A DNA stretch of 64,000 bases from Stomoxys calcitrans (taxonomy: Eukaryota > Arthropoda > Insecta > Diptera > Muscidae): the NCBI RefSeq assembly GCF_963082655.1, contig NC_081553.1, positions 62,176,311-62,240,310 on the forward strand, written 5' to 3'. Made by a program: the position numbers and the translations under genes. Each line of letters opens with the position of its first letter. The first letter of the stretch is position 1. Shown one piece after another: positions 32,161-43,834 of the stretch. The notes beneath the pieces are model-generated. The model did not search any database, had not been told where the DNA came from, and saw nothing but the letters and a program-made list of their open reading frames with translations.

Positions 32161-34071
32161 TGCATTTGTTTGCAACGCTAAGAAGGAGAAGAGCTAGACC
32201 CAATGATTAGTATACCGATCGGCTTAGAAGTACTTCCTGATTCGATTTAGCTATGTCCGTCTGTCTGTCCATATATTCTTGTGATCAAGTTACAGGTAGC
32301 ATTTATTGTCCGATTGTCATGAAATTTTGCACAAGTGTCTTTTTTGGCCCAAGGACAAACGCTATTGGTTTTGAACAAAATCTGTTCAGATTCAGATATT
32401 GCTCCCATATATATCTTTCATCCGATATGGGCTTTTAAGGCTGTAGAAGCCAGAATTTTGGTCCCATCTTTAAAAATTTTTGCATGGGGTGTTTCATTTG
32501 ACGTCTTTATATATGTGCAAAATTTCATAAAAATCGGTTCAGATTTAGACATAGCTCCCATATATATCTTTCATCCGATATGGCCTTCTAGGGCTGTAGA
32601 AGCCACAATTTTGGTCCGATCTTTACAAAATTTGGCAAAAGGTGATTTATTTGACGTTCTCATATATGTGCCAAATTTCATAAAAATCGGTTCAGATTTA
32701 GATATAGCTCCCATATATGTATTTCATCCGATATGGCCTTTTAAGGCTGTAGAAGCCACAATTTTGGTTAGATCTTTAAAAAAATTGGAATAAGGTGCTT
32801 CATTTGACGTCTTTATATGTGTGCAAAATTTCATAAAAATCGGTCCAGATTTAGATATAGCTCCCATATATGTATTTCATCCGATATGGCCTTTTAAGGC
32901 TGTTGAAGCCACAATTTTGGTTAGATCTTTAAAAAAATTGGAATAAGGTGCTTCATTTGACGTCTTTATATGTGTGCAAAATTTCATACCAATCGGTTCA
33001 GATTCAGATATAGCTCCCATATATATCTTTCATCCGATATGGGCTTTTAAGGCTGTAGAAGCAACAATTTTGGTCCGATCTTTATAAAATTTGGCAAAAG
33101 GTGATTTATTTGACGTCCTCATATATGTGCAAAATTTTATAAAAATCGGTTCAGATTTAGATATAGCTCCCATATATGTATTTCATCCGATATGGCCTTT
33201 TAAGGCTGTAGAAGCCACAATTTTGGTTAGATCTTTAAAAAAAATTGGAATAAGGTGCTTCATTTGACGTCCTCATATGTGTGCAAAATTTCATACAAAT
33301 CGGTTCAGATTCAGATATAGCTCCCATATATATCTTTCATCCGATATGGGCTTTTAAGGCTGTAAACGCCATAATTTTGTTCCGATCTTTACAAAATTTT
33401 TTATAAGGTGCTTCATTTGACGTCTTCATATGTGTGCAAAATTTCATAAAAATTAGTTCAGATTCAGATATAGCTCCCATATATATCATTCATCCGATAT
33501 GGCCTTCTAAGGCTGTAAAAGCCACAATTTTGGTTCGATCTTTAAAATATTTGACATTGGGTGTTTCATTTGACGTCTTCATATGTGTGCAAAATTTCAT
33601 AAAAATCGGTTCAGATTTAGATATACCTTCCAAATATATCTTTCGTCCGATTTGGACTTTAAAGGCTGTAGTAGTCACAATTTTGGCCCCATTTCTACAA
33701 AATTTAGCGTGAGTTGTTTTATTTAAAATCCCAAATACGATTGCAAAAAATCATATAAATCGTTCTAGATTAAGATATAGCTCCCATATATACCTTTTCT
33801 TCTATATGGACTTTTAAGGCTGTATAAGCCACTATTTTAGTCCGATCTTAACAAGATGTAGTACGATGTGTTTTTTTTTTTGACATCTTAATACGTGGGC
33901 AAAATTTCATAAAATTCGGTTTAGATTTAGACATAGGTCAACGATATATCTTCCATCTGAAATAGACTTTAGCCTGCAGAAACCAGATTTTTCGTCCGAC
34001 GTTCCAATAAGTGCGCAGAATTTCATTAAAATTGGTCCTGATTTAGATATAGCTCCAATGTATTCGATTCG

Positions 34072-34980
34072 GACCATAAATGAATGCTGAACATTGTAGA
34101 AGTCTTTGTGTAATATTTCAGTTCATTCGGATAAGAATTGCGCCTTGTAGGGGCTCAAGAAGCAAAATCCGGAGATCCGTTTATATGGGAGATGTATCAA
34201 GCTATTGATCGAATCAGATCATATTAGACACGTATGTTGCAAGTCATGAGAGAAGCCGTTGTACAAAATTTCTTACAAATCGGATGAGAATTGCGCCCTC
34301 TAGAGGCTCAAGAAGTCAAGATCCCAATCCGATTTACGTGGCAGCTATATCAGGTTATGTACCGATTTGCGCCATACTTAGCACAGTTATTGCAAGTCAT
34401 AACAAAACACCTCATGCAAAATTTCAGCCAAATCGGACGAGAACTGCGCCCTCTAGAGGCTAAAGAAATCAAGACCCATGATCGGTTTATATGGCAGCTA
34501 TATCAAAATATGGACCGATTTGGTCCATTTACAATCCCAACCGACCTACACTAATAATAAGTATTTGTGCAAAATTTCAAGCGGCTAGCTTTACTCCGTC
34601 GAAAGTTAGCGTGCTTTCGACAAACAGACGGACGAACGAGAACTGCGCCCTCTAGAGGCTCAAGAAGTTAAGACCCATGATCGGTTTATATGACAGGTAT
34701 ACCAGATTATGAACCGATTTTAACCATATTTAACACAGTTGTTGAAAGCGATACCAATCCACCAAGTGCAAACTTTCAGTCAAATCGGACGAGATTTGCG
34801 CCCTCTAGAGCCTTTTTCTTTGAAAGTTAGCTTGCTTTCGACAGACAGACGGAAGGACAGACGGACGGACATCGTTAGATCGACTTAAAATGACATGACG
34901 ATCATTTTAAATACGCATATTTCGAGGTGTTACAAACAGAATGGCGAAATTAGCATACACCCATCCTATGGTGGAGGGTA
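34072..34980 (-). mobile_element. HINE type i, inserted into the type v element, with duplicated 5' block
   Basis: Monomers (GAATTGCGCCCTCTAGAGGC) then a 5' block start (CCGACCTACACTAATAATAA, GTTAGCGTGCTTTCGACA, CAGACGGACGAACG) that switches at 34,638 back into another monomer, and a second 5' block at 34,810-34,980 ending CCATCCTATGGTGGAGGGTA. The 3' hairpin end is missing. Confidence 0.75.
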
Positions 34981-35310
34981 CAAAAAGTACTATGTACACC
35001 AGATGGTGTAGGGTATTATATTGTTGGCTCCGCCCGACTTTTGCTTTTTCTTGCTGGTTTTTGTGGTCATTTTGGGTGAAAATATGATGACTTTATTGTA
35101 AGCACAAAATGTTTTTAACCATTTAAAAAGACTTTTAGAAGACAGAGTATTGTCTACGTCTCGAGTATTCCTTATGATTTTGGTTGACATAACGTAGGTC
35201 TACCTATTAGTATTAGTGCCTTATAAAACCACTCCCTGATTCAACGTCGATAGGAGCATGCAAAAGTTTTGCCAGGTCAAAATTAATATCATATGTAAGT
35301 AAGTGCCTAT

Positions 35311-35490
35311 AGGGGCGCCCCGGTAGCCGAGTTGGTAGCGTGCTTGGATTACCACTACAGGGGACGTGGGTTCGATTCCCGTCGGAAGCCTTGATATGTC
35401 GCTACTGTGGTATCACAATGGACTTAAAATTGTCTAAGTGAGTCTGTAAAGGACTGCCACTCTTACTTAACCTTACCTAACCTAAGTGTA
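35311..35490 (+). mobile_element. tRNA-derived SINE-2 with (TTACCTAACC)-like tail
   Basis: Pol III A box TAGCCGAGTTGG (35,324-35,335) and B box GGTTCGATTCC (35,369-35,379), 33 bp apart, inside a tRNA-like head that does not fold into a clean tRNA acceptor stem. The body runs GTCGCTACTGTGGTATCACA, then GGACTGCCACTC and the tail CTTAACCTTACCTAACCTAA. Unrelated to SINE-1. Confidence 0.75.
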
Positions 35491-36360
35491 TATAAGTTGA
35501 CTATTATTCACCCACTTAATCGCATTTAACAAAAAAGTATTAACTGTCAAAAAAATTTAAATCCTAAAAAAATCTTTAACCCCAAAAAATATATCAAATT
35601 TTCCTACAACCAATTGCGTTTAACTAAAACCCAATGTTAACAAATTTTTCAACTCGTAAAATATACTTAACGAAAAGCACGCAATTATGGCAAATAAACG
35701 CACTCAGAAAGATGAGTAACGCAAGTGGCTCTAATCTTTTAAAGCCAAAAAAACCAAACGAATAACACTAAATGGCCTGGGTTTTTTTATTCTACCCATT
35801 TTGTCCTGGAATCAAAAAATCCCCCGAAAAAACGCAAATGGCCAAATGTTGAACATGAATTTCCGGTTGGCAGAACATCCCAAAGCCCAGCCAGCCATGC
35901 ATTCAATGATCATTTATCTCTGCGTGGCACCCTTGCTTCCTATATACATATGAAACCAAAACACATTGGGCATGACTTGCTTACCATAGGATGCTCTCAT
36001 CTTAGGGGGTATTGGCGTAATATTCAGCCGTTGGCTTAAATGAATTGGCATGTATCTTTTTTTTTTGGTGTTTTTTTTTTTTGCATTTTGCAATCGACGC
36101 AAATTTTAAAATTATGATGGCGTGTATTTGCGTAGTGATCCTAATTCGATTTATTTATACTAAACAAATGTCTAATGAAGACATTTTACACACTACCAAC
36201 CATTCCATCATACTGCCAATTGATATACATATATATTATTTCTGGATGAAATGGCCAATTTCAACTGCGAAATATGGAATGCTTTGGAAAGCAACTATCA
36301 TGAAACGCAAATATTTAGCAAAAAAAATTAAAATAGAAAAAAATAATATAAAATAAAACA
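35491..36360. other. AT-rich spacer
   Basis: No repeat family or ORF I can support; a 103-codon frame at 36,045-36,356 is AT-driven. Confidence 0.5.
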
Positions 36361-36620
36361 TCATGAAATGGAATGGAATAGAATGGAATGAAATGCAAAG
36401 AAATGAAATGAAATAAATTCAAATGAATGAAATAAAATGGAATGAATTGAAATTAAATGAAATAAATGAAATGAAATTAAATGAAATGAAATGGAATGAA
36501 ATAAATGAAATGAAATGAAATGGAATGAAATGAAATGATATGGAATGAAATGATTTGAAATGAAATGAAATGAAATAATATGAAATGATACCAAATGATA
36601 TGAAATGATATGCAATGATG
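36361..36620 (+). repeat. (GAAAT)n-type pentamer satellite
   Basis: GAAATGAAATGAAATGGAAT-type pentanucleotides, degenerate, about 50 units. It merges on the right into the GGATGGAA minisatellite. Confidence 0.93.
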
Positions 36621-36629
36621 AGTTTTAGG

Positions 36630-39600
36630 ATGGGATGGAAGGCCAAATGGAAGGATTGGCGAAAGGATGAGGGAAGAATGGGTGAAAGAATGGATGGAAG
36701 GAAGTTTGCGTGGAGGATGAGTGGAAGGATGGATGTATGAATGGAAAGGTATATGGAGAGATAGATGGAAGGATCAACAGAAAGATATGTGGATGGACGC
36801 TGGGATGTGTGGATGAACGGAAGTATTGGTGAATGAATGGAAGGATGGACTGAAGGATGGATGGAAGGATTGATGAATGGAAGGGAAGATGAAAGAACGG
36901 ATGAACGAATTAAACGTTGGATGGAGGTATGGAAAGACGAATGTAACGATGGTTAAGGATGGATGGAAGGATGGATAAAGGGAAGGATGAAGGGATGAAA
37001 GGATGGATGCAAGAATGGACAGAAGGATGCGTGGAACGATAGATAGAAGGATGGATAGAATTATGAATAGAACGATAAGTGGAAGGTTGGATGGAACGAA
37101 AGATGAAAGTATGGATAGATCTTTGAACGGAACGATGAATGAAAGGTTTGATGGAACGCACTGAAGAAAGAATGGATTGGATAGGAGGATGGATGAAACT
37201 ATGAACGGATGATAAAATGGATGGGGGGAAGTACGAATGAAAGAATTGATGGATGTATGGTAAATGGATAGTTGACAGAAGTATGGATCGAGGGAGGAAT
37301 GATGGACGGAAGGATAAATGGAAATATCAAAGGACGGGCAGAAGAATGGGTGAAAGCTTGAAAGAAAAATAGATGAAAGAATGAAAGGACTGATGGATGC
37401 TACAATGGAATGAAGGATGGACTAAAGGATTTATAGAAGGAAGATTAGAAGAATGAATAGGAGGAATGAAGGATGGATAGAAGAACGTATGATAAGAAGG
37501 TTGAATGAAGGTATGCACAGATGGATGGAAGGATGGATGGAAGGATGGATGGAAAGATGGATGGAAGGATGGATGGAAGGATGGATGGAAGGATGGATGG
37601 AAGGATGGATGGATGGAAGGATGGATGGAAGGATGGATGGAAGGATGGATGGAAGGATGGATGGAAGGATGGATGGAAGGATGGATGGAAGGATGGATGG
37701 AAGGATGGATGGAAGGATGGATGGAAGGATGGATGGAAGGATGGGTGGAAGGATGGATGGAAGGTTGGATGGAAGGATGGATGGAAGGTTGGATGGAAGG
37801 ATGGATGGAAGGATGGATGGAAGGATGGAAGGATGAATGGAAGGATGGGTGGAATGATGGATGGAAGGATGGATGGATGGAAGGATGGATGGATGGAAGG
37901 ATGGATGGAAGGATGGATGGAAGGATGGATGGAAGGATGGATGGAAGGATGGATGGAAGGATGGATGGAAGGATGGATGGAAGGATGGATGGAAGGATGG
38001 ATGGAAGGATGGATGGAAGGATGGATGGAAGGATGGATGGAAGGATGGATGGAAGGATGGATGGAAGGATGGATGGAAGGATGGATGGAAGGATGGATGG
38101 AAGGATGGATGGAAGGATGGATGGAAGGATGGATGGAAGGATGGATGGATGGAAGGATGGATGGAAGGATGGATGGAAGGATGGATGGAAGGATGGATGG
38201 AAGGATGGATGGAAGGATGGATGGAAGGATGGATGGATGGAAGGATGGAAGGATGGAAGGATGGATGGAAGAATGGATGGAAGGATGGATGGAAGGATGG
38301 ATGGAAGTATGGATGGAAGGATGAATGGAAGGATGGGTGGAATGATGGATGGAAGGATGGATGGATGGAAGGATGGATGGAAGGATGGATGGAAGGATGG
38401 ATGGAAGGATGGATGGAAGGATGGATGGAAGGATGGATGGAAGGATGGATGGAAGGATGGATGGAAGGATGGATGGAAGGATGGATGGAAGGATGGATGG
38501 AAGGATGGATGGAAGGATGTATGGAAGGATGGATGGAAGGATGGAAGGATGGATGGATGGAAGGATGGATGGAAGGATGGATGGAAGGATGGATGGAAGG
38601 ATGGATGGAAGGATGGAAGGATGGATGGAAGGATGGATGGAAGGATGGAAGGATGGATGGAAGGATGGATGGATGGAAGGATTGATGGATGGAAGAATGA
38701 ACGGAAGGAAGGATGGTAGAAAGGAAGGAAGGTAAGACTGAAGGATTGATAGAAGGAAGTTCGAAGAATGAATGACAGAAAGGAAGGATGGATTGAAGGA
38801 TGGATGAAAGTATAGATGAAAGGATAAATGGAAGGATATATGAATGGATGGTAGGATGGATGGATGGAACGATGAATGGACGAAAAGCTGGTTGGAAGGA
38901 AGGATGGATTGAAAAATCGATGAATTGATGGATGATTGAAAATGATGATGGAGGGATAGAATGATAGACGGAAGGATAGATGGCTTACGGGAAGGATGAA
39001 AGAATGGATAAAGATAAATGGAAGGAATGGGTAGTAGAGTGGGTGAAAGCTTGAATGAGAGAATAGATCTAAAGGTGGATGGTAAAATGGAAGGAGGGAT
39101 GGACTGAAAGATAATTTGAATAATGGATAAAAGAACGTATGAAAGGAAGGATGGATGGATAGAAGAATGTATAAAAGGAAGGAGAGATGGAAGGATGAAT
39201 GAAGTTATGGATGGAAGTATGAATGAAGGTACGGATGGAAGGACGTATGAAGGTATGGATGAAAGGATTGATAGATTGATGGATGAATGGAAGGATGGAT
39301 GGATGTATGGGTGGACAGATGTATGAATTGAATTAAGGATAAAGGGATGTATGAAGGGATCAAAAGTTAGATGGATTGTAGGGTGGAAGGAGGAATAGGT
39401 AAAAGGATAAATTAAAGGAAGGCAAATGGTAGTGGCAGAAGGATGGTTGAAAAAATGGTTGGAGCATGAGAGGAATGAAGGTAGAAGAATTGGAAAAAGC
39501 GTGAAGAATGGTCAAAAAAATAGATAAAAGGGTGAGTAGAAGGATTTATAAAGATAGACAGAAGGACGGATGGAGGGATGGAGGGATTGATGTAGAGATA

Positions 39601-41046
39601 GGTGGAAAGATGTAAGGGCGAAAGTTGTGTGAAATGATGCATTGCAAAGAGATGGAAATATAAATTGGAAAATTGACGAATTTAAGAATTGATGGGTGGT
39701 TATATATAAGAAGAAGGATCTAAAGATGGACGGAAGAATGGGTGAATGGAAGGATGAAAGGTTGAATGGAAGGATGAGAGGGTGAATTGATTGATGAAAG
39801 GATTGGCAGAAGAATAGTTGAATTAAAAAAAGGAAAGAAGAATTGATGAATGAAAGTGAATGGAAGAATTGGTTGGAAAGTTGATGAATAGATGGTTAGG
39901 GATAAAAAATATGATCAAAGGATGGATGGAAAAAAAGGTGGATGAAAGTGTAAATGGAAGGATGAATGAAAGGAAGAAAGGACGAACAGAAGGAACGTAA
40001 GAGAAATTGATGAAAGAGTGAATGGATGGATTGATGGAAGGACGGGTGATAGGAGATGGAGAGACTGGTGAAAAGATAAACGAAGGTTGTGTGGAAAGAT
40101 GGATTGAAAAAGAGATGGATGTATGAATTGAAGGAAGGGTGAATTAAGGAATGGATGGATTATTAAGGATAAAAAATAAGATCGAAGGATGGATGGAAAA
40201 ATAGGTGAATGAAGGATTAAATAGTGATTAGAAGATTTGATGAAAGGATGGCCGTTAGGATGGATGAATGGAGGTAAAGAAAGAGGAAGTGATGAAAGGA
40301 TGAATAAAAGGATCGATGGGAGACTGATGCAAGGATGGACGGAAGGCTTGATGTAGAGATGAGTAGAAAAGTGTAGATAGATGAAGGTTGTGTGGAAGAT
40401 GAATTGAATAAGGGATGGATGTATGAACTGGGGCGAGGATAAATTTAGGAATGGACAAATGGTTAAGGAAAAGAAGAAGGAGTTGAATAATGGGAAAGCA
40501 TGAGTGGACGAACTGGGGAAAGGGTAAATGGAGGGATTAATGCAAAGATGAATGGGAGTATGAAAGGAAGGAAAGATAGAGAGGTTGATGGAATGATAAA
40601 TGGATGGGTGGAGGAATGGATGAAAGAATGGATGGAAGGATGGGTGGAAAAATAAATTGATGGATGAGTAGAAGGATGATTGAAAGGCTTGGTGGGAGCA
40701 TGAGTGGAATGAAGGATACAAGAATGGGTATGAGGGTGAGTGCTTGAATGTAAGGATGGAACAATGGATAGGAGGATGGAATGTAAAAGAATAGGTAAAA
40801 GGTGCATGGAAGGTTTCATTGAAGGACAGATGGAAGGATTGATGGAAACGGTGGGTGCAAGCATTGACAGATGATGGGTGAAGAGTGGATAGAAGTATGA
40901 ATGAAAGAAAGGAGGAAGATTGGATGAAAAGGTGTATAGAAGGGTGGATGGAAGGATAAAAGGGAGGATGGAAGAATTGAGGGATTAATGGAAGGATCAA
41001 TGGATGCATGCAAGGATGTAAAGATGGATGGATAGATGGATGGATG
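36630..41046 (+). repeat. GGATGGAA-type purine-rich minisatellite, 4.4 kb
   Basis: Degenerate ATGGAAGGATGG/ATGAAAGGA units across 4.4 kb with a nearly pure core at 37,512-38,690. The plus strand is almost free of C for long distances. All ORFs here (up to 404 codons: [12 protein letters not shown] on plus; HPSIHPS on minus) are repeat artefacts. Confidence 0.95.
37512..38690 (+). repeat. pure 12-bp core (GGATGGATGGAA)n
   Basis: About 98 units of the 12-mer with few substitutions; units shortened to 8 bp occur sporadically (for example near 37,830 and 38,250). A larger block is duplicated: the AAGGATGAATGGAAGG/ATGGGTGGAATGATGG variant cluster at about 37,830-37,860 recurs at about 38,320-38,350. 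Confidence 0.95.
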
Positions 41047-42704
41047 GAATTCAATTCGAAGAGATTTCTCTACCCGTTCTCACACGGCATATTTTTTAAA
41101 AGAATTTTTTTTTTTCGATTTTCTTCAGACAATGTTTCATTTGTGGTTATCCCCTACTTATGCTGGCTATATTTAATTTAACTGAAATTTTATCCGTTTA
41201 TATAACTTTTCCATTACAGCTTTAATTGATGAAACCTTTCTATATTGTTATGTGTTTATAACAATAAATGCTAGATTTTGTTCCATAAAAAAACGTCTTT
41301 TATTGGCTCTGGGCCTTACACATTTTTCGCCTTTAAATAACAACAAAAACATATTCTCTCCCTTGAATTACATGAACACATTAATGGTGTTCAATTTTTG
41401 TCGTCGATATTAAGACTCATTTTGTTCGTATTTTGCCATTACATGTGGATCCAATCATTTTGTAATTTATAACATGTTTGATTAATGTTTTTTATGTGAT
41501 TTATGTACATTCGCAAGAGGCCACCATAGTCATCGCCCGCACCTCACCCCCCCCCCCCCCCCTCCCCCCCATTCTTCAACCCATTTCTACATATTGTAAG
41601 AGACGAAATGAATTAATTTTGCTGCCATAAAAATTAAACCCAAAGTCGTTAACAACGTTTGGCGTCAATGCAAAAAAAAAAAACAAATAATAAATAAATA
41701 ATTTTTTATGGGTGTTAAATTCCCATAAAATGTCAATGAATATGGAAATGCATAACGTGGGGCTTCCGCAGTAAATGTTTAATTAGCGTAGATGTAATTG
41801 CCCGGATGACATTCATGATAACAAATTAAAAACATTGATTAACATGAAAATTTAACTGTAAATAATGTGTGCGGGGATAATTTCTGGTTATTATTTATAA
41901 AAAAATTCAATAAAGGATTTATTGATACTACAAGAGAATTTCTTTGTTTGATAGCCCAGAGTTATTTAATGACAGAAAAAGCCTTAAGGGGATTTGTGTG
42001 ATAATTTAATTCGAAAATGAAACACACATCGACTTAATGAAATAAAATTATTTTTTCATATATAGAAGCTATAAATAGCTTCACAAATTATAATCTCTAC
42101 TCGTACGCATACAAATATAGCAGCGTAATACCTTAAATGAAGGCGAAATTTAAGAAATTTGTACCATTTGGTAATCTCAACGAAAAAACGGCAAAAATGT
42201 TTGCTAAAACAACAGTTTATGATTGCTGAAAAAGGAAAAAAACACATATTTCTGCTGTTTTAGCAAACATAGTGTTGCTGTTTTAGCAAACATTTCGTAT
42301 TGCTATTCTAGCTAACAAAAGCTGCTGCTTTATATACAAAAATCTGTTAAATAATTAAAAATATTGAAAAAGAACTGCTGAAATGAAATCACATGCACTG
42401 GGAAAGGTACAGCTAGTAGACAGGGTTGTCGAGTGTGGGTAATGTAGTATTTGTATCATAGAGGCGTTTTCGCAATAAATGCGATATAAATACAATATAC
42501 CAACGCTCGGCCTTTTGTAGCCTTCATACTTAGTATGGCCGAAGAGTTATTCTAACCAAATGACGAAACGCGTCCCATAATGGTTGGTGTGTCTGGTGAT
42601 CTCTGGCTTTCCTTTTCCATTGCAAACAAAAAAAATCTCCGATCATTGAGCTCGTCTCGAAGGAGGAACAAAAGAAAATTGAAAATTTTAAATTATCTTC
42701 GCTC
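41047..42704. other. low-repeat spacer with poly-C tract
   Basis: 41,052-41,130 resembles 14,791-14,870. A C-run with one T occurs at about 41,548-41,570. AT-rich, no supported gene. Confidence 0.5.
42197..42293. repeat. inverted/direct repeat of TGTTTTAGCAAACAT
   Basis: ATGTTTGCTAAAACAACAG (42,197-42,215) is complementary, with one mismatch, to CTGCTGTTTTAGCAAACAT at 42,252-42,270; the latter repeats directly at 42,274-42,293. A 19-bp stem with a 36-nt loop is possible. Confidence 0.7.
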
Positions 42705-43095
42705 TAACAGCCGAAGTTTGGATACCTACCACCTTGGATAAATTTACCATCCGCTATTGTAGCAACTCCACTACCATATCCATAATAATATACAGATGGG
42801 ACCTGGTATGGATCATACTTCATTCAGTTCCCGAGAACTTTTATACAACACGCAGTTTCTGCGAAATCGGGCAACAAATCCGCTTTTTAAGGGATTAAAA
42901 CTCTAAATTGGAAGATCGGTCCACAAGGCAGCTATATCTAAATATAATTTGATCTGGATCATATGCTGAATGGATGACGGGAGGCTTAATACAAGCCACT
43001 ATGTGAAATTCCAGCGAAATCGTATAATAAATGCAGTTTTTATGGGTTCCAGACCCTAAATCGGCAGATCGATCTATCGATGGTAGCTATATCAA
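42705..43095 (-). mobile_element. HINE type iii 3' half
   Basis: 3' block remnant (CCGAAGTTTGGATACCTACC) and one to two type iii monomers (CAGCGAAATCGTATAATAAA, GCAGTTTTTATGGG, CAGACCCTAAATCGG), ending abruptly at about 43,095. Confidence 0.72.
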
Positions 43096-43099
43096 AAAA

Positions 43100-43737
43100 T
43101 AGTGATGGTCTGTTGGGATTGTAAATGGGCCCAATTGGTCTACGTTTTGATATAGCTGCCATATAAACCGATCTTAGGTCTTGACTTCTTGAGCCTCTAG
43201 AGGGCGCAGTTCTCGTTCGATTTGACTGAATTTTAGCATGAGGTGTTTTGGTATTACTTCCAACAACAGTATGATACAAATCGGTTCATAACCTGCTATA
43301 GCTGCCATATTAACCGATCTGGGATCTTGACTTCTTGAGCCTCTAGAGGGGGCAATTCTCATCCGATTTGGCAGAAATTTTGTACAACAACTTCTCTCAT
43401 GACCTTTAACATACGTGTCTAATATGGTCTGAATCGATCAATAGCTTGATACAGCTCCCATAAAAACCTATCTCCCGATTTTGCTTCTTGAGCCCCTACA
43501 AGGCGCAATTCTTATCCGAATGGACTGAAATATTACACCATGACTTCAACAATGTTCTGCCTTCATTTATGGTCCGAATCGGACTATAACTTGATATAGC
43601 TCCTATACCATAACAGTTCTTATTCAATATTCTTTGTTTGCCTAAAACGAGTTACCGCGCATAGAACTCGACAAATGCGATCAATGATGGAGGGTATATA
43701 AGATTTGGCCCGGCCGAACTTAGCACGCTCTTACTTG
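43100..43737 (+). mobile_element. HINE type i, 5' block missing
   Basis: Starts within the last monomer (GTTGGGATTGTAAATGGG), four type i monomers, 3' inverted repeat GATGGAGGGTATATAAG, hairpin GGCCCGGCCGAAC and TTAGCACGCTCTTACTTG at 43,737. Confidence 0.82.
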
Positions 43738-43834
43738 TGTTAATAAACTTTGGACACTAAAATGAGTAATTTTCAGTCCCGCGTAAGTTTTAGAAAGAAT
43801 TCTTATCATACTATGAGTGTTGACCTCGTAGTGG

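Larger units (their letters stand above)
31560..35057 (+). mobile_element. HINE, type v body, split by two later insertions
   Basis: Begins ATACCCTACACCGCC; the 5' block is interrupted at 31,613 by a SINE composite and resumes at 32,161 (GCAACGCTAAGAAGGAGAAG). Nine type v monomers follow (ATATATATCTT box at 32,407, 32,560 and 33,019, in 153-bp steps; one extra A before 33,479). After about 34,072 a type i HINE in the opposite orientation is inserted; the type v 3' end resumes at about 34,990 with GATGGTGTAGGGTAT, TTGGCTCCGCCCGACTT and TTGCTGG. Confidence 0.82.

Noticed and set aside
35311..35390. Functional tRNA gene
   Set aside because: A and B boxes are present but the ends do not pair as an acceptor stem and a SINE body with tail follows.
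37453..38735. ORFs of 128-404 codons with [12 protein letters not shown] repeats
   Set aside because: Pure products of a 12-bp repeat; three plus frames are open at once over the same DNA.
40255..40864. Minus ORFs of 67-133 codons rich in Ser/Pro/His
   Set aside because: Satellite complement, same reason as 39,915-41,054.
39915..41054. 379-codon minus ORF rich in HPSIHPS
   Set aside because: Complement of the degenerate GGATGGAA satellite; no stop-generating codons in that frame.
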